Shown here: piece by piece, positions 1 to 9,330 of the stretch
Layout: each line of letters begins with the position of its first letter
Position numbering within the stretch: the first letter of the stretch is position 1
From: Ktedonobacter racemifer DSM 44963
GTDB lineage: Bacteria; Chloroflexota; Ktedonobacteria; Ktedonobacterales; Ktedonobacteraceae
Reading direction: 5' to 3'
Assembly: GCF_000178855.1 (NCBI RefSeq)
Contig: NZ_ADVG01000002.1
Coordinates: forward strand, 744,001 to 808,000
Length of the DNA stretch: 64,000 nucleotides
Position numbers and translations under genes: made by a program
Notes under the pieces: model-generated
Databases searched by the model: none
What the model saw: the letters and a program-made list of their open reading frames with translations, nothing else
Told to the model about the DNA's origin: nothing

Positions 1-631
1 GCGGCGTCTCTGTGAGAAAGAGCATTCCTATCAACAACCCCATCCCAGGGATAGCCGCCACCGCCAGCATGGGTCGCCAGCCCATTCCGGCATTGGCAAA
101 AGCCAGGTCCACCCAGTAGGAGATGGCGATTCCAGCCGTAATCAATAACTGGTCAAAGGTGACCAGCCCGCCACGTAAGGCAGGCGGGGCCATCTCCGCG
201 ATATACATCGGCGCGAGAAACGAGGAAACGCCTATCGCAAAGCCTAACACAACACGCCAGAGCAGGAACAGAGAGAAATTGGGCGCTCCTGCCGTGAGCA
301 GGGCACCAATCGCGAAGAGCAGGCCCATGCCAATCAGCGCCTTGCGTCTGCCCAACCAATCGCTCAACCTACCACCAACCAGGGCACCGATAAGACTCCC
401 CACCAGAACCGAGCTTACCGCCAGTTCCTGCTGAAAGTTAGTGAGGGCAAAATCCCGCTTGAGGAAGAGTAGTGCCCCCGAGATTACTCCTGTGTCGTAG
501 CCGAAGAGAAAACCGCCGATGGCCGCGACCAGGGCGATTATATACACGCGTGTCGCGTAGTGCTTTCTGGTCCGCGTCGGTGGTATCAAGCTCTCGGGAC
601 CAGGCGTTCGCGAGGAATGCGGAAAAGACAT
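1..631 (-). CDS. Sugar-porter-type MFS transporter, cut by the left window edge
   Basis: The minus strand is open from an ATG at 631 to the window edge (about 210 codons) and has no stop inside the window. The translation has an MFS sugar-porter N-half: a first membrane helix with GGFLFGYDTGVISGA, the loop signature GRLSDWLGRRKAL, then LLWRVVLGFAIG and MYIAEMAPPALRGG. These match the xylose/galactose:H+ symporter family (GalP/XylE type), an inner-membrane proton-coupled sugar importer. At least five membrane helices are visible and the C-terminal half lies outside. The substrate cannot be told. nhaA lies upstream on the same strand, about 50 bp from this ATG, so co-transcription is possible. 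Family confidence is high; sugar specificity is unknown. Confidence 0.88.
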   Translation of the reverse strand, partial: MSFPHSSRTPGPESLIPPTRTRKHYATRVYIIALVAAIGGFLFGYDTGVISGALLFLKRDFALTNFQQELAVSSVLVGSLIGALVGGRLSDWLGRRKALIGMGLLFAIGALLTAGAPNFSLFLLWRVVLGFAIGVSSFLAPMYIAEMAPPALRGGLVTFDQLLITAGIAISYWVDLAFANAGMGWRPMLAVAAIPGMGLLIGMLFLTETP

Positions 632-680
632 AGTGCGTTCCTTTTCTCGGCTTCGGGCAAACAACTATGTTCGTCCCCTC

Positions 681-2078
681 TTACCGCCGAGGCATCTCTG
701 AAACCACGCACTCCGACGATGCTTCGCGCCCGCGGTTCATCAGGCGCAGGAAGAGGTAACCGCCACTTCCCGATACCAGGGCCGCCAGCAGAATACCCAT
801 TTTGGCCTCGGTGAGCAGGAGCGGATTCTGCCCCTCAAAGGCCAGGTCCGCGATGAAAAGCGACATCGTAAAACCAATCCCTCCCAGCCAGCTCACGCCA
901 TAGATATGCCGCCAGTTCGCCTGCTCAGGGAGATCCGCCCAGCTCACCTTTACCGCTAACCACGAGAAGAGCATGATTCCCAACTGCTTACCGACAACCA
1001 GGCCCAGCATCACACCCAGCGTCACTGTGCTCAATAGCTCAGCAGGATGTAGACCCACGCGAAGATCAACGCCCGCATTCGCCAGCACAAACAGGGGAAC
1101 GATCACAAATGAGACTGGGTAATAGAGCGAATGCTCAAGTCGCTGGGATGGCGATTGAATCTGCTCGCAAGAAGCCTCAAGCGCCTGCACCGCCGCCGCC
1201 TGCTGGTCATCCATATACAGGCCTAATCCAGGCTTACCTCTACGCTCAAACTCATCAAGGAAGGCATGTCCCTCGGCCAGGAATTTCCGCGCATTGATAC
1301 GCGCTCGCGTGGGGATAAGCAGTGCCAGCAAGATTCCCGCTACTGTGGCATGCACACCAGAGATGAACATCAGCCACCAGAGCACTATCCCCAAAAGTGC
1401 GTAGGCTGGTATCCAGCGCACACTCGCCAGGTTTAAGCCCAGTACACAGAGCAGCACACCTGCCGCCGCGATCAGCGCCAGCCAGTTCAAGGCCTCGGTA
1501 TAAAAGATCGCAATGATTAGCACAGCAAGGATATCATCAAAAATGGCATAGGCGATGACAAAAACGTTCAGGCTCCACGTGATACGGCTCCCCAGGAGCG
1601 CCAGTATCCCTAGCGCAAAGGCGGTATCCGTCGCCATAGGGATAGCCCAGCCTTTGATGCCGAGAGTGCCTGCGTTCCAGAGCAGATAAATCAACGCGGG
1701 ACAGATGGCCCCTCCTATGGAGGCCGCGAGCGAGAATGTTGCTTGCTTCAGCTTCGATAGCTCGCCCACCAGGATCTCACGCTTTAATTCCAGCCCAACC
1801 AGGAAGAAGAAAAGCGCCATCAAGCCGTCGTTGATCCATACGTGCAAGGGCTTATCCAGACCGTAGCCACCCAGGTGAATGACCAGGTGTATCTCCCAGA
1901 GATGCTCATAGCTCCCCGCCCAGGGAGAGTTGGCCCACACCAGGGCTAGACAGATACAGAGTATCAAGAGCAGACCACTCGTCGTTTCCGCCTGCACAAA
2001 CGCTTGAAATGGTTGTAGCAAGCGACCTGAAATACCCTCGCCGCTCGGTCTACGAATAAATTCTCGCAATCCCTCCAT
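681..2078 (-). CDS. nhaA: NhaA-family Na+/H+ antiporter
   Basis: A 465-aa polytopic membrane protein that exchanges Na+ for H+ for sodium and pH homeostasis. The ion-binding pair is visible as the double Asp in IFDDILAVLIIAIFYT, and the helix IV signature as MATDTAFALGIL. FFFLVGLELKRE and the C-terminal WLGGIGFTMSLFIADLAF also match the family. The frame is open further upstream to 2321, but that part is low-complexity, includes the hairpin repeat at 2192-2254 and has no family similarity. ATG 2078 has AAGGAAG about 8 nt upstream and is the better start. The protein is slightly longer than E. coli NhaA because of an N-terminal extension and an insert in the middle. Confidence 0.93.
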   Translation of the reverse strand: MEGLREFIRRPSGEGISGRLLQPFQAFVQAETTSGLLLILCICLALVWANSPWAGSYEHLWEIHLVIHLGGYGLDKPLHVWINDGLMALFFFLVGLELKREILVGELSKLKQATFSLAASIGGAICPALIYLLWNAGTLGIKGWAIPMATDTAFALGILALLGSRITWSLNVFVIAYAIFDDILAVLIIAIFYTEALNWLALIAAAGVLLCVLGLNLASVRWIPAYALLGIVLWWLMFISGVHATVAGILLALLIPTRARINARKFLAEGHAFLDEFERRGKPGLGLYMDDQQAAAVQALEASCEQIQSPSQRLEHSLYYPVSFVIVPLFVLANAGVDLRVGLHPAELLSTVTLGVMLGLVVGKQLGIMLFSWLAVKVSWADLPEQANWRHIYGVSWLGGIGFTMSLFIADLAFEGQNPLLLTEAKMGILLAALVSGSGGYLFLRLMNRGREASSECVVSEMPRR

Positions 2079-2191
2079 CGTGCTTCCTTTTTGACTCAAG
2101 CAAAGAGGAGCAGGGGCCGCAAGCGGCTTCCCTGCTCCTCCAAGCAATTGTATCGCACTGGTACCTTCAGCATAGCACGATGGCGAAAAAG

Positions 2192-2254
2192 GGGAATGTA
2201 TGTGGTGGAGAGTTGGCAGCCTGCGACTGCCAACTCTCCACCACATACATTCCC
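2192..2254. repeat. Perfect long hairpin (28-bp arms), family copy A
   Basis: Arms 2192-2219 and 2227-2254 are exactly complementary, with a 7-nt loop. The hairpin lies in the divergent region between nhaA and the next MFS gene, so it is not a simple shared terminator. The arm contains ATGTGGTGG, also found in copy C at 27176. The loop-proximal part (TTGGCAGCCTGYGRCTGCCAA read through the loop) is nearly the same as in copy D at 11507. There is no U-tract on either side. Confidence 0.9.
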
Positions 2255-2348
2255 GAACTTGCATTCTCGCGCCTCTATGGGGTACAACGCATAGAGAACA
2301 CTCTTCTTGCCCACATTGCAATGGCTAGACAGGATGGAACACTCGCTT

Positions 2349-3656
2349 ATGACCACAACCCTACCCCAACAGGGAACGCCCCCTTCAGGCTCGCCAGCGC
2401 GCTTCAAGACCTTTCGCGCCCTGCGCTATCGCAACTTTCGTCTCTTATGGATCAGCCTGATCGTGTCCTCGGTGGGTACCTGGATGCAGATTGTGGCCCA
2501 GAGTCTCCTGGTGCTCGCGATTACCAATCACTCCGCCTTCGCGTTGGGAACCGTCTCGCTGGCCCAGGCCTCCTCCTTCTTTATCTTCGCCTTTATCGGC
2601 GGGAGCGTCGCGGACCGTATCGATAAACGTCGACTCCTGCTCTTTACGCAGACGCTCTCGATGCTGCTAGCAGCCCTCCTGGGCGTGCTTACCCTGACTG
2701 GTCAGATTCAGTTCTGGATGGTTGTGGTGATCGCCTTCTGCTCAGGGACAGTGCTCAGCTTTGACCAGCCAACACGTTCGGCCCTCATCCCCACCCTCGT
2801 ACCACGCGAGGACCTGATGAACGCCATCTCACTACAATCCATCGTCTTCAATGGCTCGGCCTTTATCGGTCCCGCCCTGGCCGGTATCATGATTGGCGTG
2901 CTGGCGCAGGCTGGTCATGCCCTTGGCCTGCATGGACCCCTGATTGGCTACGCGGGCAACTTCTTGCTCAATGCCGTGAGCTTCCTGGGCGTGCTCGTGG
3001 TCCTCTTCCTCTTACAAGTGCCTCACGATGCCGAGGCCAGCGAGCGGCGCGCACCATTGCTCAACTCGATCAAGTCCTCGCTGAGCACCGTACGCCGCGA
3101 TAGCGTCCTCCCCTGGGTACTCTCAGGCTATGGCATTATGCTCTTCTTCGGCCCCTCAACCTCGCTGATCCTCCCAATCTTCGCGACCCAAATACTCCAT
3201 CTGACTGACGCTCAACTAGGTCTGCTCTTCTCTGCCAGCGGCCTGGGAACAATCCTGGGAGCCCTGATGGTCGCCTCCCTCGGCGAGGTCAAGAAGAAGG
3301 GCTGGCTCATGCTCGGCTCGCTTCTCATCTGGGCCAGCGCCTTGCTGCTCTTCGCCTTCAGTACCGTGTTCTGGCTCTCACTTCTGACCTTGCTCATCTT
3401 TGGTATCGCCCAGAATGGCGTCGGCGCGACAACCATTACACTGATGCAGACCCGCGTGCCGCCCCAAATGCGTGGGCGCGTGATGAGCCTCAATACCCTG
3501 ATGATTATGGGCATCCGCCCCCTGGGTGACTTCCCCGCTGGCGCGGCCATCGGGCTGATCGGCGGTCCTTTGACGGTTTGTATCAGCTCTCTTATCATAG
3601 GCGGCTATACGCTCTTCCTGCTGCTGACCCGTCCCACTGTACGCGACGTCGTCTGA
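2349..3656 (+). CDS. MFS transporter, EntS/MFS_3-like
   Basis: A 435-aa, twelve-helix major facilitator. The N-terminal FRALRYRNFRLLWISLIVSS, followed by GTWMQIVAQSLLV and the loop GGSVADRIDKRRLLL, is typical of the MFS_3 (EntS/multidrug-export-like) group. TLVPREDLMNAISLQS and RVPPQMRGRVMSLNTLMI are conserved in this group too. The usual role is export of siderophores, drugs or other small molecules at the inner membrane; the substrate is unknown here. ATG 2349 was chosen, with AGGA at 2331 as a weak ribosome site. ATG 2334 and TTG 2307 are in-frame alternatives. It is divergent from nhaA and is followed by hairpin copy E. Confidence 0.85.
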   Translation: MTTTLPQQGTPPSGSPARFKTFRALRYRNFRLLWISLIVSSVGTWMQIVAQSLLVLAITNHSAFALGTVSLAQASSFFIFAFIGGSVADRIDKRRLLLFTQTLSMLLAALLGVLTLTGQIQFWMVVVIAFCSGTVLSFDQPTRSALIPTLVPREDLMNAISLQSIVFNGSAFIGPALAGIMIGVLAQAGHALGLHGPLIGYAGNFLLNAVSFLGVLVVLFLLQVPHDAEASERRAPLLNSIKSSLSTVRRDSVLPWVLSGYGIMLFFGPSTSLILPIFATQILHLTDAQLGLLFSASGLGTILGALMVASLGEVKKKGWLMLGSLLIWASALLLFAFSTVFWLSLLTLLIFGIAQNGVGATTITLMQTRVPPQMRGRVMSLNTLMIMGIRPLGDFPAGAAIGLIGGPLTVCISSLIIGGYTLFLLLTRPTVRDVV

Positions 3657-3713
3657 GGAGTACACTACTCATTGCTGCCACGCATCTGGCTACGAAAGGT
3701 GCCCGGACTCAGG

Positions 3714-3771
3714 TTATAGGAGGTGGTGTGGGCGTGGCACGAAGGTGCCACGCCCACACCACCTCCTATAA
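3714..3771. repeat. Perfect long hairpin (27-bp arms), family copy E
   Basis: Arms 3714-3740 and 3745-3771 are exactly complementary around the loop GAAG. The hairpin lies between the convergent MFS gene (ends 3656) and the yihY-like gene (ends 3783), so it could terminate both. No U-tract follows. The arm is rich in GGTGGTGTGG, like the other copies. Confidence 0.9.
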
Positions 3772-3782
3772 TAAATCATCCC

Positions 3783-4865
3783 CTAGCTTTCATGCTCCGG
3801 CTGCTGTCGCTTAGTGACCTCATGCTGCACACGCGGATTCTGCGCTACTTGTGGCGCCACATCCTGATCCCTGGTCTCTGTGACATAGTTTACTGATCGC
3901 TCCTTATCGCGCTGTTCAGTCGGCTTTGTATCGACGTGGGACTCCGACTCATCCTCGGGGATATCCTCGTTGACTTTACCCGCCATGGTGCTATAAAATG
4001 TGGCCAGGTCATTGGGTGTCGGGCGCACACCCTCGACAAAGTAGGCATTGACCTCCGCGCCCAGGAAGAGCAACACAGCGAAGTAGTAAAAGAACACCAG
4101 CAAGATAGCGGCAAAACCAACCGCGCCAACCGCTCCTTTGAGGAAGTGAGCCACGTAAAGTGGGAAAAGCACCAGGTAGAGTTGCAGCGCGACCGCCGAG
4201 ACAATCGCTCCCTTCCAACCATGGCGCAGGCGGATATGCAGATTGGGCACAATCACATAAATCGCCAGGAAGAGGAGAAACGCCGCCAGGACGCCACCCA
4301 GAAAACCGGCGGCCGTGGTCAGGAATGCGAAATGCCCCAACGTCGTCGCCTGGAGGACGGAGGCCACCAGAACTGGAATACTCGCCGCGAGACTCATCAC
4401 CGGCACCAGCAAGATAAACAGAATAAACACCGCTATCGCGATGACCATCCTGCGCACAATGGGCCGTGGGCGCACATGGTATACAATCGAGAAGAAGGTT
4501 TCCAGCAGCGCGAAGAGCCGCGCCCCCACCAGGATGGCACTTACTACCGCGATAACGCCCAATATCCCCGAAGAGGCCTTCAGGTTACTCTGTACTCCCT
4601 GCACCACCCCCTGCGGATTGGTTACCGAGGGCAGGGCGCTTACCATCATATTCGTCACACTTTTGGTCGAATCCCCGCCCATAAACCCAAACACCAATCC
4701 CAGCAGCGACAATAGCGCCACCAGGACAGGAAAAATCGCCAGCAGGAGATGATAGGCCAGGGCCGCCGACAGGTTAAATGCCCAGTCGTTCTTAAACTTT
4801 AACGCGAACTCTTTCCACGGCCTCACCTCTCGCTTTTCAGTAAACTGTTGTACCTGTTCAGCCAT
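3783..4865 (-). CDS. YihY/BrkB-family inner-membrane protein
   Basis: A 360-aa membrane protein of the YihY/virulence factor BrkB family. About six helices are visible after a short cytosolic N-terminus, including LSAALAYHLLLAIFPVLVAL near residues 35-55 (the family's conserved first helix) and FVEGVRPTPNDLATFY-like text at the end of the last helix. The C-terminal ~60 residues are charged, repetitive and probably disordered. The family's molecular function is unsettled, and the old RNase BN assignment is wrong. Start ATG 4865 has GAGGAGG 9 nt upstream; the open frame to 4919 adds nothing conserved. The gene is convergent with the upstream MFS gene. Confidence 0.85.
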   Translation of the reverse strand: MAEQVQQFTEKREVRPWKEFALKFKNDWAFNLSAALAYHLLLAIFPVLVALLSLLGLVFGFMGGDSTKSVTNMMVSALPSVTNPQGVVQGVQSNLKASSGILGVIAVVSAILVGARLFALLETFFSIVYHVRPRPIVRRMVIAIAVFILFILLVPVMSLAASIPVLVASVLQATTLGHFAFLTTAAGFLGGVLAAFLLFLAIYVIVPNLHIRLRHGWKGAIVSAVALQLYLVLFPLYVAHFLKGAVGAVGFAAILLVFFYYFAVLLFLGAEVNAYFVEGVRPTPNDLATFYSTMAGKVNEDIPEDESESHVDTKPTEQRDKERSVNYVTETRDQDVAPQVAQNPRVQHEVTKRQQPEHES

Positions 4866-5292
4866 CACTGGCCTCCTCGTGCTTATGGCTCTTGTAGAAG
4901 AGCCTACCCATGCTTCCACACTCTACGATAGAGAGATACTATGCGCCAGTTCTTGCATTTTCTAGGGGGTAAAAAGCCACTCTCCATATTCCACAACACG
5001 CTATAAAGCAAACAAATGTAGCAGTGAGGCAATGCACGAAAAAGGATGATAAATACATGTTATAACGCCGATAAACAAATCCCTTCTTTCACATAACGTA
5101 TCCATGTTACTCTTCCTATGCAGTAAAGCTTGAGCACGCACTGCACGAGGAAAAAGCACCAATGCTTTCGCCTCATTTAGAAGGAGGAAACAACGCTTCT
5201 GAGTTCTAGAACACAGATTACCTGCATTTTCAATTGTACACCTGGCAGGATGCCGTTAACGGCTACTCTATGAAAGAAGGATCTATCATCTC
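4866..5292. other. Intergenic spacer, divergent promoter region
   Basis: About 430 AT-rich bases between the divergent yihY-like and C39 peptidase genes. No open frame with a ribosome site and no strong inverted repeat were found. It presumably holds both promoters, but no consensus pair is clear enough to mark. A strong AGAAGGA ribosome site precedes the C39 gene. Confidence 0.5.
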
Positions 5293-6294
5293 ATGAAACG
5301 TTCTCGACTCAAACTAAAAGTCCTCTTCCTGGCCCTGGCGCTGGCCTTCTATAGCCTCTCGCTGGGAACCACAACCACCCTGGCTCATACGACCAGGCAA
5401 GCCAGCGGAACGGGTATTGGCTCTGGCAGCCCGCTCGCAGCCAATGGTAAAGCGCATGCCTATCAAATTGATGTTGCCGCAATTACGGCAGACAAGCTGT
5501 CTGGCAAAATTCATGCCAATCCTCGCCACAACAACAGCTTGATTCCCCTGGCCAATCACTCTGGCAACCCGCCCGCTTACTACTACCTGGATACATCATA
5601 TGCCGATTGGATTCTTGAGCCACCTTCCAGTGGCAAGGACGCAAAGGGCTATAACTATGTAGATGGTCTCTTTGGACTGTTCTGCGGTCCCGGCGCGGCA
5701 ACGGTCTCGCTGGATTACTGGAACAATGTCAATACACGTGCAGTCGGCCTCCATGCCTACAGCACACCCAATACCACCACCTGGTGGGGCGACTCCAATC
5801 CCGGTGGCTTGAAAGATACAGCCTACCTAATGTACCTGGCGACCCAGGTCAAACCACCATCGTATGTCTCGCCCGGAATGATGACATGGGCGGGAAATAA
5901 TACCACTACCTATCTCCAGGACCTCGTAGACGCCATGAACTGGGAAAGCTCCAACCACAGCAGTACCTGGCAGAGCAAGCCATTCTATCTCATCGTCTCG
6001 AATCCAACCCTCTCTCAGCTACAAACAGATGTGGCTATAGACATCTATAACAATGGCATCCCTCCAGTCGTTCTCGTCAATGATGCCTATCTCCCCGACT
6101 GGGCCAATAGCCCCTACAAGGGCCACGGCCACTACGTCTCGATCATAGGCTACAATAACTCGGCCGGCACCTTCACCTACGAGGAAACTTGTGGCCCCGC
6201 CACCTGTGGCACCTCCGCGTATGGTCAACACACCATCTCACAGCAACAGTTGCTCAACGGCATCCTCAATTATGGTGGCTCCCTGGTCTGGTAA
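5293..6294 (+). CDS. Secreted C39-like cysteine peptidase family protein
   Basis: A 333-aa exported protein. Residues 1-32 form a signal peptide (basic MKRSRLKLK, then a hydrophobic core ending near TLAHTT). The catalytic Cys candidate is in GLFCGPGAATVSLDYW near residue 130, and the His candidate is in GHGHYVSIIGY near residue 280, the order seen in C39-like/papain-fold peptidases (Peptidase_C39_2). An acidic or Asn third residue cannot be assigned by eye. As it is secreted and stands alone, it is more likely an extracellular peptidase or amidase-like enzyme than a bacteriocin-leader protease. Start ATG 5293 has AGAAGGA upstream. A strong hairpin follows at 6313. Confidence 0.78.
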   Translation: MKRSRLKLKVLFLALALAFYSLSLGTTTTLAHTTRQASGTGIGSGSPLAANGKAHAYQIDVAAITADKLSGKIHANPRHNNSLIPLANHSGNPPAYYYLDTSYADWILEPPSSGKDAKGYNYVDGLFGLFCGPGAATVSLDYWNNVNTRAVGLHAYSTPNTTTWWGDSNPGGLKDTAYLMYLATQVKPPSYVSPGMMTWAGNNTTTYLQDLVDAMNWESSNHSSTWQSKPFYLIVSNPTLSQLQTDVAIDIYNNGIPPVVLVNDAYLPDWANSPYKGHGHYVSIIGYNNSAGTFTYEETCGPATCGTSAYGQHTISQQQLLNGILNYGGSLVW

Positions 6295-6312
6295 TTCTCG
6301 CGCATAGATAAT

Positions 6313-6356
6313 GAGCAATGGGAAGCATACTTACAGGCTTATGCTTTCCATTGCTC
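6313..6356. terminator. Bidirectional terminator-like hairpin
   Basis: Arms 6313-6328 and 6341-6356 are complementary over 16 bp with a single G-T wobble and a 12-nt loop. It lies between the convergent C39 peptidase gene and the XRE/NB-ARC gene, the place expected for a shared terminator. Confidence 0.7.
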
Positions 6357-6387
6357 GCTTGTATTAGATGACAGGTCTATTTTTCTC

Positions 6388-8970
6388 TCACCGGACGCTT
6401 TTCTCTACGCTTGCTTGTTTCTGCTCTTGCAGCCACCGGGCCACACCATGTCCATCTGTATGGTCAAATTGGGCATAGAGACAGAGGCTTTCTCGCGCAT
6501 AAGCAAGGGACTGTTGGGGGCGCTGATAATATGCCTCAATCTGGGCAAGACCGAAGAGCGCATGAGCCACAAGCTGAGGAGCATGGGCCTCTCGCACCGA
6601 GGGCAAGACCTCTCGGAGCGTACAATCGGCTTGCGTCCACTGTCGATGACGAACATAATGCATTCCCAACTCGCACTTTCCCTCATAGATGAGCCAGCTA
6701 TGGGACATACTCTGCGCTAATTCCAGGCTCTGCTGAAAAAAATTCTCAGCCTCCTCAACATGCCCGCGATGACTTTCAAAGATGCCCAGGTTCTGCAAAC
6801 TTGAACTGATACGGATCGAATTCGCGCAGCGACGCGCCAGGTCGAGCGCGACGTGCGTCTCGCGAATGGCTTGCTCAAGATACCCCCTTTGAAAGGCGAG
6901 CATTCCTTTGTTCATCAGGATGGCGCTCTGCCGTTGGATGTCCTGCCTGCATAAGGCTACCACGAGTCCCTCTTCATAGTAGCGCTCGGCCTCTTCATAT
7001 ACGCCTCTGCGTGCCGCCTCCACCCCCAGGTTCTGTAAGAGCGGACCAATACACTCATCCGCTTGAATAGCTCGCGCAAGCTCTAATCCTTGCAGATAAT
7101 ATTCTTGCTCCTGTTCGATGTTTCCCTTCCAGGCTTCAATCTCTCCTCGTAGCTGCAAGACCACGCATTGATACTTCCGCAAATGCGGCTCAACCGCTAT
7201 TTCATATCCCTCAATCAAATACTTTTCGGCGCATAAATGGTCTCCCTGTGAGACAATAACTTCCCCTAGACGAATAAGGGCAGGACTCAGTAGATCTCTA
7301 CAGCCAAGATCACGAGCAAGGATAGCGCTCTCCTGGTAGGCTTGCTTAGCCTGGCTCAATTCACTGATTAGCTCAGCATTTTCGCCCAGGTAGAACCAGG
7401 CCCAGCCAAGCTTTTCCTGCTCACTACAAGCGCGAGCAGCCTGGAGAGCTTTTTGCAATAAGGCGTGCGATAACGAATGTAATAAACGGCGCTTCAGAAA
7501 TGGCAAAAGCAGGAAGACAATATCCAGCAATTCACGATGCCACTGCTGCGCCTGCGCCAATTCAAGCGTGCTGGTAATTGTGACCAACTCTTGCTCAAGC
7601 AAGACATCTTCGTCCTGGTGCTGGCGCACATACTCCTCTACAAAGCACACCAGGCGACGCCTGGCCTCCACCAATGGCTGCTGGAGCCTGGCATAATCGG
7701 CAACGGTCTGGTGAAGGCAATATCTCCCCGCCATATCGCTTTCCAGTAATCCGCTATCAACCAGGGGATCAAGCGTAACTTCGGGCGGATAGTGACAGAC
7801 AGCGAGCGCGGACTCCTCTGAGAAGCTATGCGGTTTAGGCGGAAAAACCGCCAGGGCGCGCAACGCCTTTCGCGCTTTCGTGGGAAGATCCTGGACACTG
7901 ATCGAGATCGCGGCATAAAGCGATTGGGTTGCACCAACAGAACTCTGCGCGGACGCCTTACGTATAGGACCAGGATCTCCAAGTTGGAAGCGTTCGTTTA
8001 TATCCTCCTGCAAACTCAGGATAGCTTTTTGCAAACGACGTGGAGGTCCACTATGCGCATGTACATACAAATGTCGCCCCAGGAGGGTTAGGGCCAGTGG
8101 CAATCCTCCAACGGCATTGGTAAGTGTACGCAGGTCCTCTAACGCGCATTGCTTCAGCGGAGGCACAAGATGATGAAGCAGCTTTAGCCCCTCTTCTTCC
8201 GGTAATTCCTCCAGACGTGTCGTCTGCTCTCGTCCCAGGGAGAGCGCGATAGCTGGAAAACGCGTCGTTACTAAGTAGACACACCGAGACCCTCCAACCT
8301 GAAACAGTGCAGCCTCAGCCAGGGTCCAGGCATCATCCACGATAAGAAGCATTCGCCGCTCGCCAATATATTCACGCAACATCCTCACCCAATCCTGAGA
8401 AGTACGCAGGCCTCGCATGCCCCCCAGAGGAATATCCAGCAAGTGCGCCCAGCGATTGAGTTCCTCCTGCACATGAGGCTCTTGCCCCAGGCTGGCCCAG
8501 AGGATGCCATCGACAAAGTGCTGCCGAACTTCTGGGTGAGAAGCCAGCGCATAGGCAAAAGAGGTTTTCCCTACACCTGGCAAGCCTGTCAGTGCAAATA
8601 CCCCCTTTCCACCACAGAGTTGAGAAACAAATTGAGACAGCAAAGCTTCTCGTCCAACAAGCGGTACAACCTGTTCCAGGGCATAGGGTACCTGAGGTAC
8701 AGGTAATGCTGGCCTCTCCTGCTGACGCAGTGGCGTGACTGAAATAGCATCCTCCTCTGACGTCACCTCGCCCGAGAGGAAGCCAAGGTCTTGCGGAGTA
8801 CATTGAAAGAGTTCACAGAGCTTCTGGCGAAAATAGAGAGAAGGGGTAGTTTCACCGCGTTCCCAGCGGCTAATGTTGACAAAGGTTGTTCCGAGTTGGT
8901 GCGCGAGCTGGCTTTGCGTCCAGTTACGCTGCATACGATAGTGACGCAATTGCATAGTGGCATCTGCCAT
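6388..8970 (-). CDS. XRE-HTH / NB-ARC ATPase / TPR regulator (STAND family)
   Basis: An 860-aa cytosolic protein. Residues ~5-60 are an XRE helix-turn-helix (QLRHYRMQRNWTQSQLAHQL, NISRWERGETTPS). A NB-ARC ATPase follows, with Walker A LTGLPGVGKTS near 127-137, Walker B RRMLLIVDDAW and the GGLPLALTLLG motif. From about residue 500 to the end there are many TPR-like helical repeats such as LLQNLGVEAARRGVYEEAE. STAND proteins of this build are nucleotide-dependent switches, here presumably a transcription factor with TPRs as sensor. ATG 8970 is preferred over 8988 because GGGGGAAAG lies 9 nt upstream. It stands alone between two hairpins and a promoter region, so its target cannot be inferred. 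Confidence 0.9.
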   Translation of the reverse strand: MADATMQLRHYRMQRNWTQSQLAHQLGTTFVNISRWERGETTPSLYFRQKLCELFQCTPQDLGFLSGEVTSEEDAISVTPLRQQERPALPVPQVPYALEQVVPLVGREALLSQFVSQLCGGKGVFALTGLPGVGKTSFAYALASHPEVRQHFVDGILWASLGQEPHVQEELNRWAHLLDIPLGGMRGLRTSQDWVRMLREYIGERRMLLIVDDAWTLAEAALFQVGGSRCVYLVTTRFPAIALSLGREQTTRLEELPEEEGLKLLHHLVPPLKQCALEDLRTLTNAVGGLPLALTLLGRHLYVHAHSGPPRRLQKAILSLQEDINERFQLGDPGPIRKASAQSSVGATQSLYAAISISVQDLPTKARKALRALAVFPPKPHSFSEESALAVCHYPPEVTLDPLVDSGLLESDMAGRYCLHQTVADYARLQQPLVEARRRLVCFVEEYVRQHQDEDVLLEQELVTITSTLELAQAQQWHRELLDIVFLLLPFLKRRLLHSLSHALLQKALQAARACSEQEKLGWAWFYLGENAELISELSQAKQAYQESAILARDLGCRDLLSPALIRLGEVIVSQGDHLCAEKYLIEGYEIAVEPHLRKYQCVVLQLRGEIEAWKGNIEQEQEYYLQGLELARAIQADECIGPLLQNLGVEAARRGVYEEAERYYEEGLVVALCRQDIQRQSAILMNKGMLAFQRGYLEQAIRETHVALDLARRCANSIRISSSLQNLGIFESHRGHVEEAENFFQQSLELAQSMSHSWLIYEGKCELGMHYVRHRQWTQADCTLREVLPSVREAHAPQLVAHALFGLAQIEAYYQRPQQSLAYARESLCLYAQFDHTDGHGVARWLQEQKQASVEKSVR

Positions 8971-9257
8971 ATACGTGCTTTCCCCCATTCATATAAGGGC
9001 AACGTCTACAATCAGGAGCAGTACATGCCTACGCTCCCTCCGGGCACTGAAGAGAGGCAAAACATTGGTATGGATAACGAAGTGCATCAAAGCATGTGAT
9101 ATTTTCAACTTTTATTAAAACATATTGGTAGGCAGATTGTACAGATACATCGCAAAGTACATTATAAAGGCAAAAATTCCATCTGAGAGTTTTCTTTTTC
9201 ACCTCTACTGTTCTTTTCACACTCCCTCCGCACGTCACTTCTGTGAAGATTAGTTCC
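8971..9257. other. Intergenic spacer without a gene
   Basis: About 290 bases upstream of both the STAND regulator and the FMN reductase. Only short shadow frames are present. Apart from the SoxR/MerR-type promoter that follows, no structure was seen. Confidence 0.4.
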
Positions 9258-9288
9258 TTGACTTCAAGTCAACTTGAACATGTATACT
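9258..9288 (+). promoter_or_regulatory. MerR-family (SoxR-like) promoter-operator
   Basis: A -35 TTGACT (9258-9263) and a -10 TATACT (9283-9288) are separated by 19 bp, the long spacer typical of MerR-activated promoters. The spacer is filled by the dyad TTCAAGT-CA-ACTTGAA (9263-9278). Its core TCAAGTCAACTTGA differs by one base from the SoxR box core TCAAGTTAACTTGA. It lies about 40 bp before the FMN reductase start, a kind of target SoxR controls in several bacteria. No MerR gene is in the window. Confidence 0.75.
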
Positions 9289-9330
9289 GGCGGCTAACCT
9301 CTGGTAAATAGCAATCGAAAGGAACATAGT

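Noticed and set aside
2091..2626. Several short frames around 2.1-2.6 kb on both strands
   Set aside because: They read through hairpin copy A or overlap the start of the MFS gene in other frames; no ribosome sites or similarity.
3936..4715. A 259-aa plus-strand frame rich in Gln, His and Arg
   Set aside because: Antisense shadow of the YihY-family gene; the composition is what the complement of hydrophobic codons gives.
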